Assembly (NCBI RefSeq): GCF_001656035.1
Contig: NZ_CP010029.1
Coordinates: forward strand, 2,429,076 to 2,493,075
Source: Yersinia entomophaga
GTDB taxonomy: Bacteria; Pseudomonadota; Gammaproteobacteria; Enterobacterales; Enterobacteriaceae
DNA: 64,000 nucleotides
Direction: 5' to 3'
Shown here: piece by piece, positions 25,269-44,235 of the stretch
Layout of the letters: every line of letters starts with the position of its first letter
Numbering within the stretch: position 1 is the first letter of the stretch
Translations under genes and position numbers: made by a program
Notes under the pieces: model-generated
Seen by the model: the letters and a program-made list of their open reading frames with translations, nothing else
Told to the model about the DNA's origin: nothing
The model's database searches: none

Positions 25269-25475
25269 TTAAAACCAGAAGGCCAGTGGTAAAGAATCTG
25301 CTGATTGTTTGCCACTGGCCTCCCAGTTACCGCCTTTCGCGTGTTTTGTTTTACGCTGATAGCTGCCTTTCCCTTTACTATTTTTCTCTATTCGCTGCCT
25401 GAACAGTGGGTCATGTAACAATGCTTCCAGAGCATTATCTTTAATTTTGCCTTTAGTGTGACGGTAAGTAGTCAT
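25269..25475 (-). CDS. arfA: Alternative ribosome-rescue factor A
   Basis: 68 codons starting [20 protein letters not shown], matching ArfA (YhdL). ArfA recruits RF2 to ribosomes stalled on non-stop mRNA when tmRNA fails. The final third of the frame holds a long stem-loop (25280-25321), the conserved site where the arfA message is cut or terminated so that it normally lacks a stop codon and its product is tagged by tmRNA. The codons after the hairpin (LPLAFWF) are therefore probably rarely translated. Convergent with mscL, as in E. coli. Confidence 0.93.
   Translation of the reverse strand: MTTYRHTKGKIKDNALEALLHDPLFRQRIEKNSKGKGSYQRKTKHAKGGNWEASGKQSADSLPLAFWF
25280..25321 (-). promoter_or_regulatory. 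Stem-loop inside arfA (RNase III/terminator control site)
   Basis: AGGCCAGTGG and CCACTGGCCT form a perfect 10-bp stem around a 22-nt loop within the coding frame. In E. coli the equivalent hairpin yields truncated arfA mRNA, which makes ArfA a back-up sensor of tmRNA failure. Confidence 0.75.
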
Positions 25476-25564
25476 GGTAGATCCTCATTGTAATAAACAT
25501 TGTTTGAAAAACGTTCGAATCATACTGCTGTTCGTCCAGTAATGAAATAACTAGGCAAACAAAT

Positions 25565-25990
25565 TTAGTTTCGCGAGGTTTCGTCCGTAGCGCCTTGCTC
25601 CAGCGCTTCTAAGATCGAACAGTAAGTGCTGGTATGGTGGCTACCGCAACAGGCATCGCTTAAACGTTTGAGAGATTCCCGCATTTTCTGCAATTCTTTA
25701 ATTTTCCCCTCAACTTCACTGAGTCTGGAATCGACGATCGATTTGGATTCCTGACATGTATGATGCTCAGGATCGACTCGGATCGATAATAGTTCCGCGA
25801 TCGTCTCCAGAGTAAAACCTAACTGTTTGGCATATCGGATAAAGCGTAAACGCTGTAAATCCTGTTCATTATATAAGCGATAACCGCCTTCAGTACGAAT
25901 GCCATGTTCCATCATTCCCTGTTTTTCATAATATCGCACCGTATCAGGTGTGACATCGGCCAGCTTGGCCAATTGACCTATTTTCAACAT
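25565..25990 (-). CDS. zntR: Zn(II)-responsive MerR-family activator of zntA
   Basis: 141 residues (E. coli 141). An N-terminal MerR helix-turn-helix (KIGQLAKLADVTPDTVRYYEKQG) is followed by a dimerisation helix and a C-terminal zinc site: HTCQ near residue 78, CCGSHH near 114 and YC near 124 correspond to the known Cys and His ligands. Activates the zinc-export ATPase gene zntA, which is not in the window. It overlaps the end of yhdN by 7 bp. Confidence 0.96.
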   Translation of the reverse strand: MLKIGQLAKLADVTPDTVRYYEKQGMMEHGIRTEGGYRLYNEQDLQRLRFIRYAKQLGFTLETIAELLSIRVDPEHHTCQESKSIVDSRLSEVEGKIKELQKMRESLKRLSDACCGSHHTSTYCSILEALEQGATDETSRN

Positions 25991-26360
25991 CCTGATTCTC
26001 CAGACAGTTTTTCGGATAATGGCAGCTGATAATCACCGTGCAAAAAATCGGTATTCAATCCCGCTTGTTTCAACTTCAGTTCGAGTAAACCCAGCCGCTT
26101 CGATAATTTCTGATACTCCGCTTCATTGTGATCTAATTGCGCGAGTAGATGAATAATAGTCAGTGCTTCTTGCCGATCTTGTAACTCGACGGGAATATAG
26201 CCAGCATTCTTCAGAATTCGATAACTGACCCTAAGCTCAGTAGGAATATGAGTATCATCATCAAGTTCCAGGGGCACACCAAAACCGGGCAAATTTTCAA
26301 GTTCACCTTTTTTTGCGCATCCATTATGTGCCTTTCAGCCCATTCATCAATTAATGACAT
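25984..26360 (-). pseudogene. yhdN: DUF1992 protein YhdN, interrupted by a one-base frameshift at A AAA AAG
   Basis: The first 18 codons (MSLIDEWAERHIMDAQKK) and the downstream part (GELENLPGFGVPLELDDDTH, onward to SGESGC) together match the whole of E. coli YhdN with no missing residue, but they lie in different frames. The junction is a run of seven A residues read CAA AAA AAG, i.e. the slippery heptamer A AAA AAG at 26313-26307. A -1 shift there restores the full protein of about 125 residues; without it translation continues in the wrong frame to 26211. This can be a disabling indel, a sequencing error in a homopolymer, or real recoding. YhdN belongs to a family of unknown function (DnaJ-homologue region, DUF1992) and is coupled to zntR by overlap. 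Confidence 0.8.
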
Positions 26361-26487
26361 ACACGTAGTTCCCAGCTTTAACCGATATACATAGCATAAC
26401 GCATTAGGATGCAGATAATAAGCGAGGGAAATAATCACGAAGAACGGCTAAGACGGTCTTATTTTGGGCAGGGCTGTCAATAGACGT

Positions 26488-26515
26488 AAAAAAACCGGGC
26501 AAGCCCGGTTTTTTT
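26488..26515. terminator. Bidirectional terminator after rplQ
   Basis: CCGGG, CAAG, CCCGG flanked by seven A residues on one side and seven T residues on the other. It ends the alpha operon on the minus strand. Confidence 0.85.
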
Positions 26516-26528
26516 ACGCGTTCACAGA

Positions 26529-26942
<414 letters not shown>

Positions 26943-26958
26943 TTAACCTGTGATCCGG

Positions 26959-27948
26959 TTACTCGTCAGCAATACTTGCTGGCGGCCAGTTTTCCAGGCG
27001 CATGCCCAGAGACAGACCACGTGACGCAAGCACGTCTTTAATCTCAGTAAGAGATTTTTTACCCAGGTTCGGCGTTTTCAGCAACTCAACCTCGGTACGC
27101 TGTACCAGATCACCGATGTAGTGGATAGCTTCTGCCTTGAGGCAGTTAGCAGAGCGGACAGTCAATTCCAGATCGTCAACAGGGCGCAGCAAGATCGGAT
27201 CGAACTCTGGCTTCTCTTCTTTGACTTCCGGCTGACGTACATCACGTAGGTCAACGAAAGCTTCAAGTTGTTCAGCCAAGATAGTGGCCGCACGGCGGAT
27301 CGCCTCTTCAGGATCGATCGTACCATTGGTTTCCATCTCGATGACCAGCTTGTCCAAGTCGGTACGCTGTTCTACACGCGCTGCTTCAACATTGTAGGCA
27401 ATACGCTCTACAGGGCTATAGCATGCGTCTACTAACAGACGACCAATTGGGCGCTCATCTTCTTCCGAATGAATTCGGGCAGAAGCCGGCACATAACCAC
27501 GACCGCGCTGAACTTTGATACGCATGCTAATAGATGCGTTTTCATCGGTCAGGTGGCAGATCACGTGTTGCGGCTTGACGATTTCGACATCACCATCATG
27601 GGTGATATCGGCTGCAGTCACAGGGCCAATGCCAGACTTATTCAGGGTAAGAATAACTTCATCTTTTCCTTGAACTCTCACCGCCAGCCCTTTCAGGTTG
27701 AGCAGGATCTCCAGGATATCTTCCTGTACGCCTTCTTTGGTGCTGTACTCATGCAGTACACCATCAATCTCAACCTCGGTCACCGCGCAACCCGGCATAG
27801 ATGAAAGCAGAATACGGCGCAGTGCGTTGCCGAGAGTATGGCCAAAGCCACGCTCTAACGGCTCAAGGGTCACCTTGGCGTGCGTCGAACTGACTTGCTC
27901 GATATCTACCAGGCGCGGTTTTAGAAACTCTGTCACAGAACCCTGCAT
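26959..27948 (-). CDS. rpoA: RNA polymerase alpha subunit
   Basis: 329 residues, almost identical to E. coli. The N-terminal domain (1-235) carries the dimer and beta/beta' contacts ([17 protein letters not shown]). A linker ([11 protein letters not shown]) joins it to the C-terminal domain, which contains the DNA- and activator-binding residues including Arg265 in the [12 protein letters not shown] helix. Fourth gene of the alpha operon. Confidence 0.99.
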
Positions 27949-27973
27949 TGTGTCCTCTCTTTGGTACTAAGCT

Positions 27974-28612
<639 letters not shown>

Positions 28613-28624
28613 CTAAAAGCAACG

Positions 28625-29017
<393 letters not shown>

Positions 29018-29030
29018 TCAATCACCCCGA

Positions 29031-29387
29031 TTATTTCTTGATCGGTTTACGCGGACCCTTACGGGTACGTGCGTTGGTCTTAGTACGCTGACCGCGAACT
29101 GGTAGACCACGACGATGACGCAAACCACGATAAGTCCCAAGGTCCATCAGACGCTTGATGCTCAGGGTCACCTCACGACGCAGATCACCTTCTACAACGT
29201 ACTTGGCAACTTCGTCACGCAGCTTCTCGATTTGCTCTTCAGACAGCTCACTGATCTTAACATTTTCAGCAATACCCGCAGCGACACAGATAGCCTGTGA
29301 ACGGGTCTTACCGATACCGTAGATCGCGGTTAAAGCGATAACAGTATGTTTCTGATCAGGAATGTTAATGCCTGCTATACGGGCCAC
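29031..29387 (-). CDS. rpsM: 30S ribosomal protein S13
   Basis: 118 residues with a helix-two-turns-helix fold and a basic C-terminal tail ([14 protein letters not shown]) that reaches the P-site tRNA. First gene of the alpha operon; its ribosome-binding site (AGGAG) lies at the end of the S4-binding leader. Confidence 0.99.
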   Translation of the reverse strand: MARIAGINIPDQKHTVIALTAIYGIGKTRSQAICVAAGIAENVKISELSEEQIEKLRDEVAKYVVEGDLRREVTLSIKRLMDLGTYRGLRHRRGLPVRGQRTKTNARTRKGPRKPIKK

Positions 29388-29515
29388 TATGCACTCCTAC
29401 TATTTTATACGGCAATACCATTCTGAAAAGCCCGTTTTCAGGATACTCAAATAGCATTGCTGTCACATACAAAAGATTGGCTGGCTAATCTAGCCAGCTC
29501 AACCCAACTTTGCAA
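29388..29515 (-). promoter_or_regulatory. Alpha operon promoter and S4-binding leader
   Basis: Promoter TTGCAA (29510-29515), 17 bp, TAGATT (29487-29492). The leader keeps the pseudoknot core TATCCTGAAAACGGGCTTTT then CAG found in E. coli, just before the rpsM ribosome-binding site. The outer stem is drawn from different bases (GCAATGCTATT with AATGGTATTGC) than the one I recall from E. coli, which suggests compensatory change. S4 traps the ribosome here to repress the operon. Confidence 0.75.
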
Positions 29516-29534
29516 GAAAAATATGCAAGATAAA

Positions 29535-29684
<150 letters not shown>

Positions 29685-31016
29685 TTAGCGATTATAGCCT
29701 TTCAGATTTGCTTTCTTCAATGCAGACTCGTACTGACTCGACATCATTAGAGTTTGCACTTGAGCCATAAAGTCCATGATGACCACAACTACGATTAGTA
29801 GTGAGGTACCACCAAAGTAAAATGGTACTTTCATCGCGTCACGCATGAACTCCGGGATCAGGCAGATGAAAGTAATATACATCGCACCAATTAAGGTCAG
29901 ACGCGTCATTACTTTATCGATGTACTTCGCCGTTTGCTCTCCCGGACGAATTCCTGGCACGAATGCACCGGACTTCTTCAGGTTATCTGCTGTTTCACGC
30001 GGGTTAAACACCAACGCCGTGTAGAAGAAACAGAAGAAGATGATTGCAGACGCATAGAGTAACACATAAAGCGGCTGTCCCGGCTGCAAATACATCGAAA
30101 TAGTCGTCAGCCAGTTCCAACCTGTCCCGCCCCCAAACCATGATGCAATCGTGGCAGGGAACAGAATTATGCTGGAAGCGAAGATTGCGGGAATAACCCC
30201 AGCCATATTCACTTTCAACGGTAAGTGTGTGCTCTGTGCTGCATAAACACGACGACCCTGTTGACGTTTCGCATAGTTAACGACGATACGACGTTGACCA
30301 CGTTCAATGAAAACAACGAAGAAGGTTACTGCAAACACTAATACTGCAACCAACAGCAACAGGAGGAAGTGCAGGTCGCCTTGCCGAGCTTGCTCGATGG
30401 TATGACCAACTGCCGGCGGGAGACCCGCGACAATACCAGCAAAGATTATGATTGAGATACCGTTACCGATACCGCGTTCAGTAATCTGTTCACCCAGCCA
30501 CATCAGGAACATAGTCCCGGTAACCAGGCTCACAACAGCGGTAAAATAGAAGGCAAAGCCTGGATTTAATACCAGACCTTGCATCCCAGGCATATTCGGC
30601 AGACCGGTAGCAATACCGATCGACTGGAATATAGCCAATACCAACGTGCCATAACGGGTGTACTGGCTAATCTTACGACGGCCAGCCTCCCCTTCTTTCT
30701 TTATTTCAGCTAACGCTGGATGAACCACCGTCAGCAGCTGGATAATAATTGACGCCGAAATATACGGCATAATACCCAGGGCAAAGATCGAAGCACGACT
30801 GAGAGCACCACCAGAGAACATGTTGAACATTTCAATGATGGTGCCTCTCTGCTGCTCGAGCAATTTGGCAAGCACAGTGGCATCGATACCAGGAATCGGA
30901 ATAAAAGAGCCGATACGGAAAACAATAAGCGCACCGATAACAAACAAAAGTCTGCGCTTCAGTTCGCCTAATCCGCCTTTAGCACTTTGAAAATCTAATC
31001 CTGGTTGCTTAGCCAT
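29685..31016 (-). CDS. secY: Protein translocase subunit SecY
   Basis: 443 residues, ten transmembrane segments. Core of the SecYEG channel that moves unfolded proteins across or into the inner membrane. Visible features are TM1 ([20 protein letters not shown]), the plug region after it ([17 protein letters not shown]), and the basic cytoplasmic loops between TM6 and TM7 and between TM8 and TM9 that bind SecA and the ribosome ([30 protein letters not shown]). Seven bp after rplO. Confidence 0.99.
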   Translation of the reverse strand: MAKQPGLDFQSAKGGLGELKRRLLFVIGALIVFRIGSFIPIPGIDATVLAKLLEQQRGTIIEMFNMFSGGALSRASIFALGIMPYISASIIIQLLTVVHPALAEIKKEGEAGRRKISQYTRYGTLVLAIFQSIGIATGLPNMPGMQGLVLNPGFAFYFTAVVSLVTGTMFLMWLGEQITERGIGNGISIIIFAGIVAGLPPAVGHTIEQARQGDLHFLLLLLVAVLVFAVTFFVVFIERGQRRIVVNYAKRQQGRRVYAAQSTHLPLKVNMAGVIPAIFASSIILFPATIASWFGGGTGWNWLTTISMYLQPGQPLYVLLYASAIIFFCFFYTALVFNPRETADNLKKSGAFVPGIRPGEQTAKYIDKVMTRLTLIGAMYITFICLIPEFMRDAMKVPFYFGGTSLLIVVVVIMDFMAQVQTLMMSSQYESALKKANLKGYNR

Positions 31017-31023
31017 CTGCTAC

Positions 31024-31458
31024 TTATTCCTCAATTTTACCGCCAGCAGCTTCGATAGCAGCACGAGCGCCTTTGGTGACACGCAGACCACGCAGAGTTA
31101 CCGGACGAGTGACTTCGCCTGAAAGCATAACTTTCGCGAATTCAATCTGGGTACCAACAACGTTAGCGGCTTTCAGCGTGTTCAGGTCGATTACGTCGCC
31201 TTCCACTAAAGCCAGTTCAGACAGACGAACTTCTGCCGTGATCATTGCTTTGCGAGAGGTGAAGCCGAATTTCGGCAGACGACGATATAACGGCATCTGA
31301 CCACCTTCAAACCCACGACGTACGCCACCGCCAGAACGTGAGTTCTGACCTTTGTGACCACGACCAGCGGTTTTACCCAGGCCAGAACCGATACCACGAC
31401 CTACACGCTTAGGCGCATGCTTGGCACCATCAGCCGGAGACAGAGTATTTAAACGCAT
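31024..31458 (-). CDS. rplO: 50S ribosomal protein L15
   Basis: 144 residues. The glycine- and arginine-rich N-terminal extension ([20 protein letters not shown]) threads into 23S rRNA. Late-assembly protein of the large subunit; spc operon, 3 bp after rpmD. Confidence 0.99.
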   Translation of the reverse strand: MRLNTLSPADGAKHAPKRVGRGIGSGLGKTAGRGHKGQNSRSGGGVRRGFEGGQMPLYRRLPKFGFTSRKAMITAEVRLSELALVEGDVIDLNTLKAANVVGTQIEFAKVMLSGEVTRPVTLRGLRVTKGARAAIEAAGGKIEE

Positions 31459-31461
31459 CTG

Positions 31462-31641
31462 TTACTCCTCAACTTTAACCATGTAGGAAACCAAGTTGAC
31501 CATACCACGCACAGCAGGAGTATCCTCACGCTCTACAGTATGACCAATACGACGCAGACCTAAACCGAGTAGAGTTGCCTTATGCTTTGGCAAACGACCG
31601 ATGCTGCTTTTTGTTTGAGTTACTTTAATAGTCTTTGCCAT
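31462..31641 (-). CDS. rpmD: 50S ribosomal protein L30
   Basis: 59 residues, beginning [20 protein letters not shown] and ending [13 protein letters not shown]. Small ferredoxin-like large-subunit protein. Its start lies 2 bp after the rpsE stop, so translation is coupled within the spc operon. Confidence 0.98.
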
Positions 31642-31643
31642 GG

Positions 31644-32156
<513 letters not shown>

Positions 32157-32161
32157 CTACC

Positions 32162-32524
<363 letters not shown>

Positions 32525-33058
32525 TTACTTCTTCTTAGCCTCTTTGGTACGCACGACTTCGTCGGCGTAACGGACACCCTTGCCTTTATAAGGCTCAGGA
32601 CGACGGTAGGCACGCAAATCTGCCGCAACCTGACCAATCACCTGCTTATCTGCGCCTTTCAGCACGATTTCAGTTTGGGTCGGGCACTCTGCAGTGATGC
32701 CAGCCGGCAATTCATGGTCAACTGGATGAGAGAAGCCTAAGGCCAAATTCACCACATTGCCTTTAACTGCGGCACGGTAACCTACGCCTACCAGTTGAAG
32801 CTTTTTAGTGAAGCCGTCGGTAACACCAATAACCATTGAGTTCAGCAGTGCACGAGTGGTACCCGCTTGGGCCCAACCGTCTACAGCGCCTTCGCGTGGA
32901 GCGAAAGTCAGTGTATTTTCTTCTTGCTTAACAACAACGGAGCTATGGATGGTACGAGTCAGCTCGCCGTTTTTACCCTTTATCGAAATAACCTGACCGT
33001 TGAGTTTTACCTCTACGCCGGCAGGAATGACGACGGGTGCTTTTGCAACACGAGACAT
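32525..33058 (-). CDS. rplF: 50S ribosomal protein L6
   Basis: 177 residues made of two repeated alpha-beta domains; the C-terminal signature [14 protein letters not shown] is intact. Located near the factor-binding site at the base of the L7/L12 stalk. 14 bp after rpsH. Confidence 0.99.
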   Translation of the reverse strand: MSRVAKAPVVIPAGVEVKLNGQVISIKGKNGELTRTIHSSVVVKQEENTLTFAPREGAVDGWAQAGTTRALLNSMVIGVTDGFTKKLQLVGVGYRAAVKGNVVNLALGFSHPVDHELPAGITAECPTQTEIVLKGADKQVIGQVAADLRAYRRPEPYKGKGVRYADEVVRTKEAKKK

Positions 33059-33072
33059 TCTTTCCTCCCGAA

Positions 33073-33471
<399 letters not shown>

Positions 33472-33497
33472 TTACTCCCGTGATTCAATTGGTGAAA

Positions 33498-33803
33498 TTA
33501 CCAGCTAGCCTTTTTAAGGCCCGGGATTTCACCGCGCATTGCGGTTTCACGGACTTTAATACGGCTCAACCCGAACTTCCGCAGGAAACCATGCGGACGA
33601 CCAGTTTGGTTGCAGCGGTTACGCTGACGGGACGGGCTGGAATCACGCGGCAGAGACTGCAGCTTCAGAACAGCATCCCAACGTTCTTCATCGGATGAGT
33701 TCACACCAGAGATAATAGCTTTTAATTCCTCGCGTTTAGCGCGGTATTTGTTAGCTAGTTTCACGCGAACGACTTCGCGTGCTTTCATTGATTGCTTAGC
33801 CAT
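33498..33803 (-). CDS. rpsN: 30S ribosomal protein S14
   Basis: 101 residues, beginning [20 protein letters not shown]. This is the long form without the zinc-binding CxxC motifs of the short form, as in E. coli. The open frame extends upstream through rplE, but ATG 33803 is the family start, 13 bp after the rplE stop. Confidence 0.98.
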   Translation of the reverse strand: MAKQSMKAREVVRVKLANKYRAKREELKAIISGVNSSDEERWDAVLKLQSLPRDSSPSRQRNRCNQTGRPHGFLRKFGLSRIKVRETAMRGEIPGLKKASW

Positions 33804-33816
33804 CAGTAACCCTACC

Positions 33817-35079
<1,263 letters not shown>

Positions 35080-35146
35080 CTAATGTCAACTACTACTTTA
35101 GGACCCAGAATAGGTCGTTTAAAAGCCCCACTAATGAGGGCGCGGC

Positions 35147-35152
35147 ATTATA
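35147..35152 (-). promoter_or_regulatory. spc operon promoter (-10 TATAAT)
   Basis: A perfect TATAAT in GGTGTTATAATGCCGCGCC, 80 bp before rplN. The region matches the E. coli spc promoter as I recall it. No good -35 hexamer is visible at the usual distance, as in the E. coli promoter; GC-rich sequence follows the -10. Confidence 0.7.
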
Positions 35153-35175
35153 ACACCGGTTCCAAATTATGGGTA

Positions 35176-35210
35176 GAAAAAATAAACGGCTCACTTTCTG
35201 AGCCGTTTAT
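35176..35210 (-). terminator. Terminator at the end of the S10 operon
   Basis: On the minus strand ATAAACGGCTCA (35210-35199) pairs with TGAGCCGTTTAT (35193-35182), followed by TTTTTT. It separates rpsQ from the spc promoter. Confidence 0.85.
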
Positions 35211-35232
35211 TCTATGCGAGTTGGCTACTCTA

Positions 35233-37158
<1,926 letters not shown>

Positions 37159-37163
37159 CTACC

Positions 37164-37445
<282 letters not shown>

Positions 37446-37456
37446 TTATCCTCTAA

Positions 37457-38284
<828 letters not shown>

Positions 38285-38297
38285 TTACTCCTCCGAC

Positions 38298-39854
<1,557 letters not shown>

Positions 39855-39874
39855 TCAATCGCTCAATGACCTGA

Positions 39875-40369
<495 letters not shown>

Positions 40370-40397
40370 ATTATACGTAAATTCGGGCAGTAAGCAA
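40370..40397 (-). promoter_or_regulatory. S10 operon promoter
   Basis: TTGCTT (40392-40397), 16 bp, TATAAT (40370-40375), followed by a GC-rich discriminator (GCGCGTGCC) as expected for growth-rate-controlled genes. Confidence 0.7.
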
Positions 40398-40564
40398 GTC
40401 ACTGTTGAAAATCTATGCGAGAACTTACGTATTTAGCCATTCATCTCAAGTTTTAGTGAATTTACTTATTATCACACTACGTTACTATAGGTGAGTAACA
40501 AATATTGACCAATACAGGGAGAGGGAGAGTTGGTCATCCATATATTCGCAAAAGGGACTATGCC

Positions 40565-41986
40565 ATGGCTCATAATTGCCGGAGTATTCTACTACTTGTT
40601 ATCGTATGTTTCATGACTCAAGCAATAGCGAGTACGCGCTCGATTTTTCCCCTGCAGGCCTACAACCAAAGCCCTACCTATTGGTTTCCACCCAACGCCC
40701 CCGATTATACTAAACCCTTAGTTTCCGCCAAACTTCAGCAGCAAGCTCATCAAAACCTACTCAAACACTATTTCGGCGGCAGCCCTACCTCTTCTTCGCC
40801 TTGGGATGAGCACTATGTTCAGCAAAAGCTATCGGATAAAGGAACGGATAGTATCGCTTCTTCTATAAAGAAAGTATTAGAGCGCTTTGACAATGTAGAT
40901 GCCAAGGGAGATAGCATTAATTACGGCAGTAATTATCGTCCCTATACACAAACATGGATTGATAGCATTCGTACCAATGTGCCGCTAACTCAGTTCAAGA
41001 AGCTACATTTTCACGCTGCACAGAGAGGAATAACCGTAAGTCAAACGATGGTTAGAGTGCTCCCTACCAATGATCCTAGCTTTTATAGCGATGCTATCGC
41101 GGGTGAAGGTTACCCTTTCGATAACCTGCAAGAATCGCGGCTACACATTGGAACGCCCATTTATGTCATTGGGCATAGTGCCGATACTCTGTGGAGTTTC
41201 ATTATGAGCCCAGACTTACAGGGATGGGTGCTGTCTAATTCTATTGCCTATGCCGATGAGGCTTTTATCCAACTATGGCGAAGTGCGGCAAAAAAAAAGA
41301 TGGCGGTAATAACCGACTTCAACGTAGCGTTGACTGAGCCACATCAATCTCGTATTTATGCCAGTGATGACATGGGGAGCATTCTCCCACAGCTTGACGC
41401 CCAACACCTGATGATTCCGGTGGTTAACAATCGGCAACAAGCTGTTATACATATCGCCAGAGTAGCGCCCGACAAAATAAGTACCCTACCGCTCGCTGCA
41501 AGCCGTAAGAATTTTGCGTTACTGATTCAGCGTTCACTAGGTCGCCCTTACGGATGGGGAGGCTTGTACGGCTACAACGATTGTTCGAGCGAATTAAAAA
41601 ATCTGATGACCGCATTCGGGTTTTGGCTCCCCACTCACTCTTCAAAACAAATCACTCAGGGAAAAACCGTTGATTTAAGCCAATATCCGCCAAACGAGCG
41701 CCTAGACTTTCTGGCTAAGCATGGTCGGCCTTTTATGACCCTCATTCATATTCGGGGACATATTATGCTGTACGTAGGAAACACTGATGAAGAACGGCCG
41801 ATGACCTTTCAAAACATATGGGGCTTAGGGCCGAAAGATCGTAGCAGGAGATCTATTATTGGGCAGGCAGTTCTGTTCCCTCTATTGCTTTCTTATCCAG
41901 AAGATCGCTCTCTGGCATCTTTGGCGGCAGGCCCTATATTTCAGATCAGTTATCTCGACCAGCCTAGCTATATCGATAAATCTTAG
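40565..41986 (+). CDS. Exported SH3/NlpC-P60 family cell-wall hydrolase
   Basis: 473 residues. An N-terminal signal sequence (hydrophobic stretch ILLLVIVCFMTQAIA, cleavage likely after AIAS) is followed by an N-terminal region typical of the NLPC_P60 stabilising domain. Two SH3b-like segments come next (about 140-310) and then a C-terminal NlpC/P60 papain-like peptidase. The catalytic Cys is Cys340 in GWGGLYGYNDCSSE and the His is His399 in HIRGHIMLYVGN. Proteins of this layout cleave peptidoglycan stem peptides, probably in the periplasm. I chose ATG 40565, which has AGGGA upstream; a TTG 20 codons earlier is in frame. E. coli has no such gene here. Not part of the S10 operon (opposite strand). 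Confidence 0.85.
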   Translation: MAHNCRSILLLVIVCFMTQAIASTRSIFPLQAYNQSPTYWFPPNAPDYTKPLVSAKLQQQAHQNLLKHYFGGSPTSSSPWDEHYVQQKLSDKGTDSIASSIKKVLERFDNVDAKGDSINYGSNYRPYTQTWIDSIRTNVPLTQFKKLHFHAAQRGITVSQTMVRVLPTNDPSFYSDAIAGEGYPFDNLQESRLHIGTPIYVIGHSADTLWSFIMSPDLQGWVLSNSIAYADEAFIQLWRSAAKKKMAVITDFNVALTEPHQSRIYASDDMGSILPQLDAQHLMIPVVNNRQQAVIHIARVAPDKISTLPLAASRKNFALLIQRSLGRPYGWGGLYGYNDCSSELKNLMTAFGFWLPTHSSKQITQGKTVDLSQYPPNERLDFLAKHGRPFMTLIHIRGHIMLYVGNTDEERPMTFQNIWGLGPKDRSRRSIIGQAVLFPLLLSYPEDRSLASLAAGPIFQISYLDQPSYIDKS

Positions 41987-42043
41987 TGCACAGTGTATAT
42001 AGTGCTGGTAAGTAAGTACTGCGCCACCCTCAATTGAATAGAC

Positions 42044-42077
42044 AAAAAGTGAGCACCGTTGAGATACTCACTTTTTT
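42044..42077. terminator. Bidirectional terminator between the NlpC/P60 gene and bfr
   Basis: AAAAGTGAG and CTCACTTTT flank a loop, with A-rich sequence on the left and T6 on the right. It serves the convergent transcripts. Confidence 0.8.
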
Positions 42078-42104
42078 GTTATCCCAGCATTGTGGCACAA
42101 CAGC

Positions 42105-42581
42105 TTAGTTAAGCTTCCCTAGCTGCGCCTGAGAGTAGTTCTGTATACCTAAACGTTCTATCAGGCTCAGTTCAGTTTCCAGCCAATCAATATGTTCTTC
42201 TTCATCGGTCAGAATTTCTTTAAGCAGATCGCGAGTAACATAATCATGTATCGAATCAGCATAAGCGATGCCTTCACGTAAATCTTTGGCGCCGCTTAAT
42301 TCAAGAGCCAGATCCGACCTGAGCATCTCCTCGACGTCTTCGCCAATATTGATTTTGCCTAAATCCTGTAGATTAGGAATACCCTCGAGAAACAGAATCC
42401 GCTCAATGTAACGATCTGCATGTTTCATTTCATCGATGGATTCGTGGTATTCCTTATCATTCAGACGGATAAGTCCCCAGTTTTTAAACATTCGCGCATG
42501 CAGGAAGTATTGATTGATAGCAACCAGCTCGTTTCCGAGTAGTTTATTGAGATGAGAAATTATTTTTTTATCGCCTTTCAT
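42105..42581 (-). CDS. bfr: Bacterioferritin
   Basis: 158 residues, as in E. coli. A 24-subunit cage storing ferric iron. All ferroxidase ligands are present (Glu18, Glu51, His54, Glu94, Glu127, His130), as is haem ligand Met52. The frame is open 16 codons upstream, but [19 protein letters not shown] is the family start. Downstream of bfd in the same orientation; Bfd reduces its core to release iron. Confidence 0.98.
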   Translation of the reverse strand: MKGDKKIISHLNKLLGNELVAINQYFLHARMFKNWGLIRLNDKEYHESIDEMKHADRYIERILFLEGIPNLQDLGKINIGEDVEEMLRSDLALELSGAKDLREGIAYADSIHDYVTRDLLKEILTDEEEHIDWLETELSLIERLGIQNYSQAQLGKLN

Positions 42582-42658
42582 AGATAAGCCCTCCGCTTCC
42601 AGTACTAAAAGTGTAGTACCAGATGGCAAAGAGTGGGGAATCTTATCCCACCTATGTT

Positions 42659-42853
42659 TTAAGCAACGTCATTCATTTCTGGAATATTCGCACACTCCTC
42701 GATCAAAATTTCTCTCGCCTGCCGGATACATTTTCCGCAATCAGTTCCGATTGGAACCAGTTGGCGTAGTTGCTTCAAAGTATGGGGATGATGCTGGCGA
42801 ACAGCATTGCGGATGACTTTATCAGACACTCCATTACACAAACATACGTACAT
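42659..42853 (-). CDS. bfd: Bacterioferritin-associated ferredoxin
   Basis: 64 residues. [2Fe-2S] protein with ligands Cys4, Cys6, Cys39 and Cys42 (MYVCLCNG and TDCGKC). Delivers electrons to bacterioferritin haem to mobilise iron. 77 bp before bfr; the AT-rich upstream region could hold a Fur site but I see no clean match. Confidence 0.96.
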   Translation of the reverse strand: MYVCLCNGVSDKVIRNAVRQHHPHTLKQLRQLVPIGTDCGKCIRQAREILIEECANIPEMNDVA

Positions 42854-42934
42854 ATAAGGCTCACTTCTTAACCAATGCCGTAAGTGTAAATGGGAATGCT
42901 TTTTATTTCAATTAAGATTATTTTCTTTTGATAT

Positions 42935-42956
42935 AAAAAAGGGCGCCGGAGCGCCC
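42935..42956 (-). terminator. Terminator of the str operon after tufA
   Basis: GGGCGC, loop TCCG, GCGCCC (read on the minus strand), followed by TTTTTT. Strong intrinsic terminator 23 bp after tufA. Confidence 0.9.
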
Positions 42957-42979
42957 TTCTAACTTAATCAGTAAAGAAA

Positions 42980-44221
<1,242 letters not shown>

Positions 44222-44235
44222 TTAAACCCGAAAGC

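Noticed and set aside
42854..42934. Fur box upstream of bfd
   Set aside because: The region is AT-rich with partial half-sites, but no convincing 19-bp match to the Fur consensus is visible.
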